Shown piece after piece: positions 49,595 through 62,599 of a DNA stretch of 64,000 nucleotides. The stretch is taken from positions 597,439-661,438 of the forward strand of contig OENT01000002.1 of NCBI GenBank assembly GCA_900239685.1. The letters run 5' to 3'. Position numbers and translations under genes: made by a program. The notes below the pieces were generated by a model. That model saw only the letters and a list, made by a program, of their open reading frames with translations, did not search any database and was not told the origin of the DNA. This stretch comes from Rotaria macrura (taxonomy: Eukaryota > Rotifera > Eurotatoria > Philodinida > Philodinidae). The first letter of the stretch is position 1, and the number at the start of each line of letters is the position of its first letter.

Positions 49595-52144
49595 ACTTGT
49601 TCATTCGATTTTCATAGTTATGGGTTTTAATTTTCTTTTATGGAGTGGATACTTACTAATCCCTGTGTCTATTGCTTATTTTTATGTAATTGCTTTTGTT
49701 TTTCTACCACACACTTCTTCATTTGTCGATTACGTACACATATTTTTCTTCTTGCTAATTTTCGTTTTTTCTTTTTGTTGTATGCAAATACTCAGCACTG
49801 ATTTTTTTTCGAATGTCTTCGTTAATAAAACGTATATTTGAAAAAAGAAACATTAGATACATATTACAGTTTTGAAGATATCAATTGATTTTATGATGAG
49901 CACTATTCTTATTTACGAATAAAGTTTGGTATGTTAGATCTTGACGATGGATTAACATTTCTTTTGTATTCAGATTAAAACTATCGGAAGCAGACTTTTT
50001 TCCAGTTGCTTGAAAATAAATTTTAATCTATTGTATATTGACATTAGAAAAATGGCTTGTAATCAGTATTGAATTAAAGAATAAACAGCCAATGATAGAA
50101 CGAATCATTTGATTGTTATAGATGTTGGTGGAAAATATTTATTTTAAATTTGATATATCAATGTTGACTTAAGAATAATATAATTCATGATTGCATTAAT
50201 AAACTAGTTGTCTCTTACTTTTGGTACAATTTAGCACGCTAAATCGTGAAATAAATCATTCATGATACACAGAATGAAGAAAAGACTTCGAGCTCAAATA
50301 ATACAAATAGTTCAAATTGACAACTAACCAAATGAGAAAAAAAACAGTTGTCTTTCGTTAGAACTTTTATTTTAAATTCCGTTAAAATGTTCAACGTTTA
50401 TTTTGCCCATTGACATGAAAGACTAGTATAGCTCAATTATCTGACAAAGAAACCTATTGAATATTTTAGGCAGTTGATTTGGAAACTTTGTTTTGTTAAA
50501 AGGTGACTGTGTTTATTGAGAAGTAAACCTTGAAGTGGGGCTATTATTTATTCGATGTATGATGTTATGATAAACTTATGGTAAAGTTGAGTTTAACCTT
50601 ATTTTCAATCCGAAGTATTCTTTTTCGGTGAGCAACAGCTATATTTCAATACGTCCGATTTGATCGAATTCTATCATCAACCGTAATGACAAAAATTAAT
50701 CGACAGCAGTAGTAAGCAATACATAATTGATGGATAGGCTACAGTCATATAATTAGTGACATCAATGGATTGAAACTTGTTGATTAATGGTGTATAATTA
50801 GAATTGTTATTACCGTTATGTTCAATAATGATGTCATAGATAGATGGATAGTAGTATCTTTTGTAAAAAAAAATTTACGGTAAATATGGTAGTGAGCTCT
50901 ACTAGGACTATTAGATCTCTGCTAAGACTAAATAATTTCATACGTTTTCTACACGCAATAATTTTAAAAAAAGGAAAACGTGTGTTAAAAAATCATAGAC
51001 AGAAGAAGAAAATGAAATGGTATTTAGAATGAATCATTTCCAATTTTAATTGAAGTACATATGAATAAATGGCAAATGTCAATGACAAGATCGATTGAAT
51101 AGTGTGCATCTTTCTATTCTTTCATTCTAAACGAATTTTAAGTCTAGGGTAGGGTGTGAGTGTGTGGCACACCGGCACATCCAACTGTTGATGTATGTAT
51201 GTCCCTAGGGACAATGTAAAACAAAGCAAACCTGCAAAGAACTGTATAAGCATTTTACATAGTCATCAAAAGTATTCAATATGAGATCTAAAGTTTCTAC
51301 CGAAGTGCTGGATGATTTGACCTCTAGTTGATTGTGCCTTTTCGAGCATGTTCATTCACATTTCTATTCAAAGTAACTAGCAATTTTTATCGACTGAACA
51401 CTTTCAAAGCTCTTGTAATCATTTTAGATGTATCTCTCTAAGGAAAATAAAGTTTCTAACAATACGCCATTTTCTGGAAAACGAAAACTATTGAATCAAA
51501 TTACAGATATTCCATCAACATCATGTGCTTTTGTTGATAGGTTATCGGCGTCAGTTCTCGTTATGGAAAATGACAATCCAAAAGAAATAGCATAGTATCA
51601 GATATAGATATTAGCAGTTAAACAATAATTAAATCGATTGATGTACTATTGACAATGTGTGGATATGTTCAGTACTCAATACTATTGCCAGTGTTCACGA
51701 CGGTAATCAATTCCATTTATACGAAACAAGTCATACGCTCAAGCATGTTCAATTAATTCACCTTTTGGAATAACTTCAACAGAGATCAACTTACTGTGTT
51801 GGCGAAAAGAACAGCATGACTTGTTTTCAACGCTTTCCGTTTGCTTTCTATATATATGTATAGTTGAAAACAGTAGTGGGAATATTTTTCTTCGCTTATC
51901 GAGACATACGAAAGTTTTCTTTGATGCTTGTTTTTCGTTTCCTGTTTATTACTATAAACAATATGATAAAATATTTTTCTGTACACGAACGATCAATGTA
52001 ATGGATATTCCTAATAAATTGTTCCTCGCATTTGACATTTTTGTTCTCGAGTGCGCATTTTTCGCCGAACGTTACGTATGCGAGCTGATAGTCGGGATGT
52101 AATCAAACCCTAGTCGAAGAGAAGATGGTGAAATGTAATGAGCA
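49595..52144. other. Gene-free stretch between convergent genes
   Basis: About 2.5 kb of AT-rich sequence. No exon with splice support was found. Confidence 0.4.
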
Positions 52145-53099
52145 TTAATGTATATAGTGGTTGAAATGAATACATACATGAGGATTGATTGTATCTTCAC
52201 AAGCTAAACATGGATATTCATTGATAAGAGCGATACCAATTTTTTTATATTCAACACCATGTGTTAATTGTGGATAGACGTTCATATAGAAGTCGGCTGC
52301 TTCCCGAATCAACTCATTCATTATGGGTTCAGGATTACCTAACAAGTTCAATGCCGCGATTAAGCATGAGACGATCGTTCATTTTTGACTTACCCATGAA
52401 AAGTTCATGTTGAATTTTATCACTAAATGTTGGCAGTAGAGGTTGGTCAGGTATTCGACTAAGACCTATTTCCTGTGTTAACAAGAAAACTGAAGTCATG
52501 CGTTTCGATCACATCTATTCTTTACTTCATTAGTGCTGATCAATGTTCTTGATTGTGATGATTGTCGTGTTGTTGAAGTATAATGAGACATTTCATCATA
52601 ATTATCATCGATTGTAGTTGGACGCGTAGATTGGTGAATTAGTGAACTTTGACTGGTAGTATTATTATTATTACTTAACGGAACATTTCTACTAATTGTT
52701 GTTTTTTTAGCAACACGCCGACGAGGAAGAGAAATCGAATCCTAGATTGGACAAAAGAATTCTTATGAGATAAAAACCGAAAAAAAATTATATATTTTTA
52801 ATATAAACCTACTGATTGATAATCTGTACGAACTGATTTGAATATTGGTTCATCATCTTCCTATAAACATGATAACTATGATTGGTGCATAGGATCAATA
52901 TGAACAGAACATACTACAGAAGGACTTCGCTCACGCCGATAGTTAATTCGCTGAGGAGGATTGTTGGTTAGTTGCTGAAAATAACACGAGAAAAAAATCT
53001 CAAAAGAACGAAGAACGTAATTGAATCTACCTCGAATGATCCTTGAGAAACTTCATTAGGAACGAGAAAATCATTTAGAAAAATAGTTGATGAAGACAT
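52145..53099 (-). CDS. Unidentified six-exon gene, small C-terminal domain
   Basis: Exons 53099-53031, 52974-52918, 52860-52813, 52741-52526, 52472-52394 and 52338-52145 join in frame (introns about 50-75 nt) to 220 aa. Residues 1-130 are polar and probably disordered: basic (RINYRRERSPS, PRRRVAKKTT), then Ser/Thr/Asn-rich. The C-terminal 85 residues look folded: GLSRIPDQPLLPTF, ELIREAADFYMNVYPQL, then IALINEYPCLACEDTINPH. The clean chain of GT-AG introns and matching phases supports a real gene. I do not recognise the family. The 3' end is uncertain: a donor (GTATGT) follows NPH, so a further exon could replace the last 11 codons. Confidence 0.7.
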
Positions 53100-56000
53100 C
53101 ACGATTCTATTCGTAAAAATAGATTTTTGAATATGATTAATACTAAAATTAAAAAGAAAAAATCGTATCTTATCAGGCGAATATACCGAAAAGTGAATGA
53201 TTGCTCTCAATTAGTCCAAGTAAAAGACCAACTCGTTTCATTCCAGATGTCCGTAGCATACATCCTTCGCATTCTATGAGTAAGTTCGAGGTTCATCATT
53301 GAAAATTTCAAAGCAATCTTGCATCCACAATAACAAAATTAATCATTTGGAATTCAATCTCTATCGGAAACCAATAAGAAAGTGAGTGTAAGACTTCTAG
53401 TACGGATAGTCTTCAATCAAAACGAATTTTATCTAAACAAAAAATATTAAAATACTTTTTAGAATCTAGGTCACCTCATAATGGAACAGGGTCCACCAGA
53501 GCATCTACTAACATTGGCATACGAAAAATTTTAGATTTTGAAATTGATTTATAACATTCGAAACTATGTCAAAATTTCTTGTTAAGTCTCAACTTTTAAT
53601 TCTTTCTGAAAATCCTACCAAGAGATATTAAGGAATCTTTGAACGCGCCTTCAGATATCTTTGTGAAATTTCGATGATTTGTGGACAATTCCATTTCACG
53701 CTTCAAAACAATGTATTTAGCTAGGGGAGGAAGACCCCTCTTATTTAGTATTAGTTAACGTATCTTGATTACATCTAATACATCCATCATCATAGAACAC
53801 GATTTTCAAATATAACTCAAGTGGAATGTGTTAATCATTTGAACCAAAAAATCGGCGAAACTTTTCATTCTTTTGCACTAAAAGTATACCACGATAGTTC
53901 TCTTCCAAAAAACCATATACCATTAAAAGATAGCATGTGAAAAACTGCATCTTTCAATGTGTGAATTAGTAGTATATCGCTTGTTGCTCAGATTCAATTT
54001 TTCAGTGCAAATCACTGTCACCACACGTTCTTTTGAATTTTTGTTAATTATCTCTTCGACAGTGGTATATTCAAGGGAGGATGGGATAAATGAGCAATTG
54101 CCCATTTCATTTGGAGGTTTGCCCATTGAAATTTTACTCTTACAGAATTTCCTAGTTTCTTTTTGAATCAAATGGCAACTGTATTTTTGTTTTTTCCATC
54201 TGAATCCCACATATACTCTTTGGTTGCTCTTTCAAGAGGAAAAGACTCGCTTCTTGTACCTTAAGTGATGAGCATGTTTCTCCTTTGTTCGTCTATATGT
54301 ATGTGTATACTTTTATTTATATATTCGCTCTACTGTCTTCTTATTTTCGAATTGAATTGCAAGACGGTGACATCATTTACACATTCTCTGTTTCTTTCCA
54401 TCACTGTTATAACGTCATATGTATGCGTTTCATTGCTGCTTAGGTTCATACCATAGATCTCGATGTAAATACGTACGATATCTTAGGTCAGGAGTCGACC
54501 ATTTTCTGAAAGGGTTCACGACATTCAATTCTCCAACGTGAAGACACAACTCTTTCTTCAGCTATATCTGGATCAGATCTACACGATCAAGACATTGGTT
54601 TCTGGATTTTAATCTTCAGATCTGAAGAAAATCGCTGATGAATATTTTATTAGTGCATCTTTTTGAATGATGTGAAAGAAACAAGGAGCAGTGTTTCACT
54701 TTGTGACTTCTTTTGAAAAAGAACGTATAGCAACCGAAGTCCACCACGTCACATGCAATGTTACACTTATTTCCCATTTCGTGAATTTTTAATTTTTGCT
54801 TTATGTCTTACACTACCGGCAGAACATATCCGTCTTTTATCTTCGAATGCTACTTCAAAGTCCACACAAGACACACACCAGAGGAAAAGAAAATACATTG
54901 TATTTTATTCGTTCTTCATTGTCTTCGTCCAGTGATAAGTATCACGAATAACGTATCAGTCAACAAGAATACAGAGAATTCGTTATTTATTATCTCTTGG
55001 GACAGCTTCTTAGCATAACTCGAACTGATGTTTTTTTCTTTTCACTTCATGCATGTGATTGTCCTGAGAAGAAAAAAACACATCAATTGATGCACGCTGA
55101 ACGCACTTCAATGGGTCGTTACAATGAGTGACGGAACAACGTAAAATAGCTAACGAAAATAAATAAACTATGTTTAGGAAATTTAAAAGTACTAAGAGGA
55201 TTTCCGTACGAAAAACGTACGCATACCCAGGAGCGGTGTCACCCGCATGAGCACATATTTTCCCAAAACGCGAATATTTATAACCATAAACTCATTGATT
55301 AAGGAGAATTAGTTGATCTTTCAATCAGGGATGACTCGAATCCGGTGATCGAGATCCCACTTGTGTAGATCTCATCAAGATCTATCTGAAGAGTTATGTC
55401 TTTACCATGTAGAGTGGAAGACAGTAAATCGTCATGTTTATTACTGATTCAAGCTTTGGTTTGTTCCTGCTTTCAGCTGTATTTCGTGGATTCCAGGCTG
55501 ATGGAAGAGCGTTTTGGCAAAAATCTTATATGCATCGGATAGAGTTAGTCGAGTTCTTTCTACTTGGAGAGTTGTGTGTCCATGATGAAGAAATGATTGT
55601 CGCGAATCCTTTCAAGAGAAGGTCGAATCCTGGCCTAAGATATCCTACATATTCAGACAACATAATTCGAAATACTGATGTACTGACTGCAGCTGAAACG
55701 AAGACGCTTATTTTGCACTGGTTATATCTAATTGTACTAAAGAAACACATTTTTTCAAGTCGGTCAAATATTAAGATTGATATATATTTGCATCAGTGTA
55801 AAATGAGAAACAAGGTATGATAAATATTATGCTGGTGCTTTGTAGAAAATGCATAGGCGATGCTAGCTCTAGCTGATCTCTGTTTCATGATAGAAGGTTG
55901 CTATAGAAACGTCATGGAATCACGGACGTACGATAATCGAGATATCAATGATGTCGTTAGTGAATAATATGAGTACACTTTAAAAAGTAAAAAGCACCAG

Positions 56001-57933
56001 GACAAACCTATTTTAAAAAATATTGTCAGCTATTACTGATTTTTGTGAATTATTGTTTTTATTATTTATTTCCTCCAGATTAAGAAATTAAGTTCACAAG
56101 TGCATAAGTGAATTAATTTTAGAAAAATACAATGATCCAATACAGATCAGTCAGCGGTTCATAAGAAGACCTTTGTGATTGTTTACTTTTTCCTTTCTTT
56201 CATTCATAAAACTTTAGTCTTTCTTTTCTTCATGTGGTAAGACATTCATAATTCATACACATTCATTCTTCCGATCTGACCATGATTCAATCATGTTGTT
56301 TTGTTCTCGCGAAATGAATCACACTTGACATCAATTGATGTATGACAATTTTTCATACCATGTAAGATATAGTATGCATGTGTCATTAAATTTAAAAAAT
56401 AGCAATAATAATAAATACACAAATGGTTCGATCCCATTTAAACTTATTCGAATCCTTATGGATCATACCGCTGGATGAATAAATATCAATTTTTCCTCGT
56501 TTCAGCATTACATGAACCGTGCTTTTAAAATAAAACACCTTGAAGCAATTTACTTGGCACTCAATGTATTTAATGTTGAACTCTATCTCTGTTCTATGCT
56601 GTTTATCATTTAAGACGGCCTTTCATAGTTAACATCGCTACATTAACTATATTCAAAGCATGTTCTCTATGATGTATCGATGATTCTTTTGCAAATAAAG
56701 CAAGCTTTTTCATGCTTTTCTTATAAAAGTCGTATTGATTGTAACCAATAGTACATTTATTGCTTGACGCTAGTGTGATGAGAAAGTGTTCGTGTTTTGA
56801 GAAGAAATGATATTCTTTTGTGTTTTAATTCTCGTTCTATTGACGTTGCTATACACTTTCTGATCCCATTGATCAACTTAAGTCGTATCGAATTCAGAAC
56901 AAGGTACAATTCTGTCATAAAGATAACCTAACATAGTTTAAATAAGCGTCATTGTTAAACTATAGTCAACATATAAAGTTAAACATTTTGTTCATTAGTA
57001 CACTATATGAGGATTCAGAATTTCGAGAAATGATTATGGAGATTGAGTTCATGTGTTGTCTCGAAACACAGACTTCGTTCATTTTCGCGATTGATAATAA
57101 AATGAATTGTCAAAGTTGAAATTACCATGTTATATCTGCGAAAATATCATTTTATAATTATTGCAAACAGCAGTTATCATGATTAGCCGATCACGAAAAG
57201 ATGTACTTTGTGAAAGTACAGAAAAGCTTGCTTCTCACAAATCATTTTGTAATGACAGAAAGCTTAACGAAATCGATTCGGTTCGAAAAAGCATGAACTT
57301 ATTATGAGTACTTAACATTTGAAAATACTGAGTCGCGATTCAGTTCACGTTTTCTTCCATTCTTCTTTTATTTTCGATTCTAAATGAATTGAGCATAATG
57401 AGTAAATATTGGTCATCTAAGAATCCCGCAAAGTATTCAAGTATAAGAAGATTTTGAAGTAAAATATTACATTTCACTTTTGATGATTATGATTCTTGCT
57501 GATAAGTCTTTTCGTAGAGAATTGAGGAAAATAGGATTTCATGTTAATTTGTAGCAGAAACTACTCTAAACGATATCACTTTCCCGAACTAATTTCACAT
57601 GTTTCATACTGCTATCTTTACCGTTTTTATACAATCGTCCACGAAACATCGATATTTGGTCGAACAAATGTCATTTTGTTCATTTATGTTCTATTGATCA
57701 ATTTCTTCTCCGATATTCAAGAAGAAGACAGAACCTGTAAAGTTCAATACAATTTGTTTGTTTCATTTTTCTAGATTTGATGCCTCACATACCTGTTCAT
57801 CAATACACTAAACTTGATCCTACAATATTATTTATCTCTTAAGTATTGTTGTGTTTCACGTCAGATTGTTTTACATTAAATTAATTCAACGCGCGTTTAA
57901 GAAAATTAACATGAAAGTCACAGAAATAAGAAG
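53100..57933. other. Gene-free stretch
   Basis: About 4.8 kb of AT-rich sequence. An open frame of 128 codons at 55434-55820 (+) and several shorter ones show no domain or splice logic and are not called. No repeat array was recognised. Confidence 0.4.
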
Positions 57934-58548
57934 ATGAAAATAATATTTGGTCTCACATCGAATAACGTTACTCGTGCTCAAGCCGTTGGTACAAGTTTTA
58001 TTGCTTTTGCCTATTTGTATTTTTTAATTCAAAATGAGCTTCACAAATCTCATCAATCACTTGTCGATTCACGAATGCCTAATGTGACATCAATCAATAT
58101 GCACTACAGGTGCGGTATTCCGTATGAAGAATGTCGTTGTTCCGTTCAGTTAAAGAAAAATCTGCATTTGAAACATTGTCTGACCGAGAATTCGCTTTTG
58201 GGAAGTCGTATATTCCCACTAGTTTCATTGTTGTTGCAAATCTTTCTTATTCGAGAACTTTTTACTTTCAGCGGAAACTACGTTCGTTTTTTTGTCTACG
58301 TCCTTTGGATAACATCTGTACTTATTTTCATGTTCATTGCACGTGGTATTTTTCGGAGTAGCTGTTTTCATTTTTTTGCCAATGCAGTTATCTGCTGTAC
58401 TGGTATCCTACTGTTGTACGGGGTATTTTATGATGCAATTAATATAAAAAAGATCGGTCATGCGTCACACAATGTTCATCATAATTACGATCGCGAAGTA
58501 ATACAAAGAAATGATATTGATCGTATTATATGGCGAAATATACTTTGA
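57934..58548 (+). CDS. Four-transmembrane protein of unknown family
   Basis: A single-exon frame of 204 aa. Hydrophobic segments lie near residues 16-32, 92-112, 118-138 and 147-168. The loop between TM1 and TM2 (about 60 residues) holds a cysteine cluster C60, C67, C69, C82 (CGIPYEECRC) and an NVT glycosylation site, so it is probably extracellular or lumenal. The tail is His/Asn-rich and charged. TM spacing resembles tetraspan proteins, but the large loop is between TM1 and TM2 rather than TM3 and TM4, and no CCG motif is present. Family and function are unknown. Confidence 0.6.
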   Translation: MKIIFGLTSNNVTRAQAVGTSFIAFAYLYFLIQNELHKSHQSLVDSRMPNVTSINMHYRCGIPYEECRCSVQLKKNLHLKHCLTENSLLGSRIFPLVSLLLQIFLIRELFTFSGNYVRFFVYVLWITSVLIFMFIARGIFRSSCFHFFANAVICCTGILLLYGVFYDAINIKKIGHASHNVHHNYDREVIQRNDIDRIIWRNIL

Positions 58549-61500
58549 TCACCCAAAACTTCAAGTTTTTATATTGATTTTCTCATAAACTGTTTGTGTC
58601 TTCTCATTGTTTCCAGCTGTGTGTAGTGTCGAAGTTTTACAATAGTAAAAGAATTGTATATATGAATTTGCTTTTTCTGTCTTCAAATGAATAATGATTG
58701 TGTTTCCAAAAATGGAATTTGTTTTAATGTTTTTCATTGAAGCATCGATAATCTTAACCTTTGCACTATTAAGTGACATAAGAAATAGATATTCATCAAC
58801 GCGAGTATTTATAAGCTGGCAACCAGTAGTATGGTTATTTGGGTTAAGAAAAAGTTGTATATATGTTTGCACATATGTTCTATAAATCATATAAGCATAG
58901 AATCTTTGTAGAATTGTTTGAAACAATATTATGAGGGATGCACCCAGAAACATGAAATTTTGTGAAGATGAATCAGAGCAATGAATAAAAAAAGTCGCTT
59001 CAAAGTAATGGTTCCGTTGTTGAATGCATGTGTGAACGTTTTCTGAATTTCAGATTAGTGTTACAGTTTGAACTTGCCATCAAAGATAGAAAAAGTGAAT
59101 ACAAGTTTTATTTTGGATGACATAAAAGCAGTTATAGACCCGGATCATTAGCTAAGACACAATCTATTTAATGAGTGACTGATATGAAAAATGAACTGAT
59201 GATATACTGAAACGCATGTCTTTCAATAAATCTCTGTTTTATCCATCGATAACAGATTGCAAGATAATTTTATGATATACGTTTCCCGAAATTGAAGAGC
59301 AATACTCATATAGTCAGAAAATGAAGAAGACTTCATCATTTCCGTGAATTTGATGTAAAAACCAGGACAGACAAGGGCTTTTATGTGACGAAATGGACAT
59401 CAAGATCCATGTTGCAAATCGATCGATCGAAATGAACCTTTCAATCAAGCAGAGACGATGGGAATTATTTTTTCTACCAAAATCATGGCATTGAATTGAG
59501 GAAAATGCTGGTTTTAATGAATGAATTCAAAGTACATCAATCATGATATCCTTTTCATCAATTTAATGTAATTTTTTTGTTGTTTAAGTGCCTGGATAGT
59601 TAATCTTCCGTTGCATAAAAGAAGATAATTGAAGTGGTTGGATGGTGGTTATTTTGCATGTTTCCGAGTAGAATTGGCAGCAGATCGTGACCTTCTAATA
59701 TGACGAGGGAGAAAGTAGTTTATTCGATTTCCATGAATATAAATAGTTACGAACATTAGGAATTATTCGGAAAAAAAATTCATTTTGAACTCTCAGCGAA
59801 CGAATTGAAACATGAAGGTAAGAATCCGTTTTTTACCCAAATTCAAACAAATAATAATCTGTTACGCATATATTCACCGTTGCTCATTTTATACCACGGA
59901 CACTACGCGTTATTTCTCGAAATATTCGATGACTGGTTAGTGATTATGTAATTAAATTAATAAATCATTTTACAATATGATCCTAAGTAATATGTCTCAG
60001 ATGATTTAAAATGGAGCTATGTTTTAGAGGCCATCGGATTTTAAAGTCGACTCCAACATAGAGTGGCATTCACAAATATTCACACAACCGATGAATAACG
60101 ACTCAATTGTAATATATATCCTCCAGTTCAAGATATAGAGTTGCAGTTTACACCTAAATCCAGCTAAATATCCAGGATATCTATACTAGAAGTACCGAGC
60201 CGATAGAGCATGTATCTCTTGATGATGAAAAAAAAAAATATTAAACTCGTCACACAAGTCAAACCTGAAAGTTGAATACAACTATTGAAGTACTCTTCAC
60301 GCATTCTAACTTTTGTGTGTGGTTTGGTGGTACCCTCAGCAAGTGAGATATCCTTGTTTGCGTATTTCCACAAAAACATGAATACCTTGAGCTCTATACT
60401 TGAATAGTTGAGTACTGTACATTCAATTTCTAAAGTTTCAACTAATCAATAATTGAGTTCAACTCTCTGTTTGACACATATGAGAAGAAAATGAAAGGTC
60501 TATGATTATTAGTCGTCCACAGAAGGATCAATATTGAACTGTGAAGCTTGTAGACGAAAGTGATTTGATTTCGTATCCATCGTTAGAACTCAAGTCGTTT
60601 CTCTAGCGAGAAATTAACTGTATGAATAATGTTCAGCTGTATCAAGATTTTACTATTTTTATTCTTATATCATTCACATTGTTTCTCGAGAGCCTCCAAA
60701 ATTCCTTTGAAGGAGAAACTCAGAATTCTGTATACTTGTCCATAAAACAACAATCATATATCAGTTCATCACTAGCTATGAGTATGACAGTAGAAATCTA
60801 TCACTAGTGAAAGAAGTCTAATTCCGACTACACATACTAGAGTTCAACATCTCAGGAAGTGAACGAATGCTGCTCTTGAGCTTAAAACAAGCAGCAGAAT
60901 ACAAAACAGAATTCAACTCGATAAGCAGAAAACACGCGTCGAATACGTATACTAAGCAAGTATATCTCAGAAAGGAAAGAAATTGTGCTGAAGAATTCAA
61001 AACAACCACGAGAAAATGAACAACGGTACTTATATGCGTTGTCTTTAATAACATAGAATTCTACAGACTTCTGAGTAGAATATAAACATACTAGATAATC
61101 AGCTCCTTAAAAAAATCGTAAGTTTAAAAAATTGTGGATTCTTCTCGATAGGATTTCTGCAGCTGCTGATTATTTTGAGTATACAATGGTAATTATTAGA
61201 GTAATAACGCATTCTTGGAATGATGTTCTATATCTACCGTAAGAGTTATTTGTGATATACAACAAACAAGCTTATATAACTCATTGCAAGACTCTGTGTA
61301 TATTTTTCACCATGAAGCAAGAAAGGAATTCTGTCACTAGATAATAAAAGCAAAAACAATGAAGAATCCTTTCTGAATTGTATATTGGGCAAATATAGAG
61401 CATACTAATAATCATAAGAATTGACTTATATCAAACACATGTTACTTTTTGTTTCTACGTGAACATATGAATATTAGATCCAACAATAAGATATATTGAA

Positions 61501-61954
61501 TGGCATCTTTAATTTCAGAGCATTGTTGGTATTGACAAATGAAGGTTGTGAATATTATACAACAATGGGTGCAGGCAAAGTATCTTCATCAAAACTGCGA
61601 TGGCTTATTGATATCGAGCTATATGAGAAAAATTCTTATTTAATCCATTTTCTCAAAGCAAAATAGTCCGGCAATATAAAGTGTCCAATGCACGGGAGAA
61701 GATTTTGGTCATTGTCCATAGCACATGTTTTCTGTTCTACATCTTCATTGTAAAAGGTGTGCCTAACATGTCTTCAACTTCGTATCAAAATCGTGCATTG
61801 AGTAAGTTCTTTTGGATAAAATAGCAGCAAGTTTGGCGTCAGAAATAACAATATAGTAAGAGAAAGGATAAAAACAAAAAAAATTGAAAAAAAGACAGAA
61901 AAAGAAGATCGAACGAAATCAGAAAATGGGATAACAGTTAAACAAAACTACGAG
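58549..61954. other. Gene-free stretch
   Basis: About 3.4 kb of AT-rich sequence with no exon, repeat family or RNA gene that I can support. Confidence 0.4.
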
Positions 61955-62350
61955 CTACATAACATTGTTATATTCACCACTGGAACGTTTCCATAGCAAC
62001 CAAAAATATTGAACTGCCAAAACATTCGGCACCGCCAATGCAACAGATTTTTCCAGCCAATCAAAAAGACCTGGGAAATGTATCGACAGAAGAATGTTGA
62101 TGAAGAATCCGACAGTAGTTATGATTGCCGGACTATATGGCTTGCCGGACTATATGGCTTGCCGAAGCCCAAAGCACCCAACAGTGATGTCACTAGTTCC
62201 ATGATAGTATAAACGGGCACTTTGTAATCAGTGGAACCTGCCCTCCAGTCTTCGTATTTTGGGCAGAAACGAATGTGAAAATAATCACAAAGTACTGTAG
62301 CAATGCCCAGAAGAACCATAAATTTAAAATACGGTGAGTCCGGTTCCACC
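61955..62350 (-). pseudogene. Multi-TM protein exon broken by a 17-bp tandem duplication
   Basis: The frame entering at a plausible acceptor (62350, TTTAG|GG) encodes TM-rich sequence (YFKFMVLLGIATVLCDYF...MELVTSLLGALGFGKPYSP). It then runs into a 17-bp direct duplication (two adjacent copies of AAGCCATATAGTCCGGC at about 62132-62165) that shifts frame to a stop at 62119. Past the duplication the other frame stays open to 61955 and encodes a further hydrophobic segment and a basic end (YFWLLWKRSS). That is strong evidence of one original reading frame. An ATG exon at 62592-62491 (MWTIGLLALCINILFD...) may be the upstream part, though its splice phase was not resolved. The family is not recognised. 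Assembly or allele error is an alternative to true inactivation. Confidence 0.6.
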
Positions 62351-62599
62351 CTAAATCAATCAACAAATTTTTATCTGGCAATAATGATGAATGACAACCA
62401 AAGTAGCCCTAACTATACTAAACTAAGTTTCGTATAAATATTCTTTCTTCCAAAAACAATATGCTACGCAATCTTTTTGCAATCGTACCCCTATACTATA
62501 TTTATTTCGAAATCATTCCAATTACGGAATTCACCAAACTCAATATCGAATAGAATATTAATACATAATGCCAAGAGACCGATTGTCCACATCACTTTA

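Noticed and set aside
55434-55820. 128-codon open frame
   Set aside because: No recognisable domain and an equally open frame on the opposite strand; insufficient support for a gene.
56420-56440. GGTTCGATCCC resembling a tRNA T-arm
   Set aside because: No matching acceptor stem, D-arm or anticodon arm can be folded around it.
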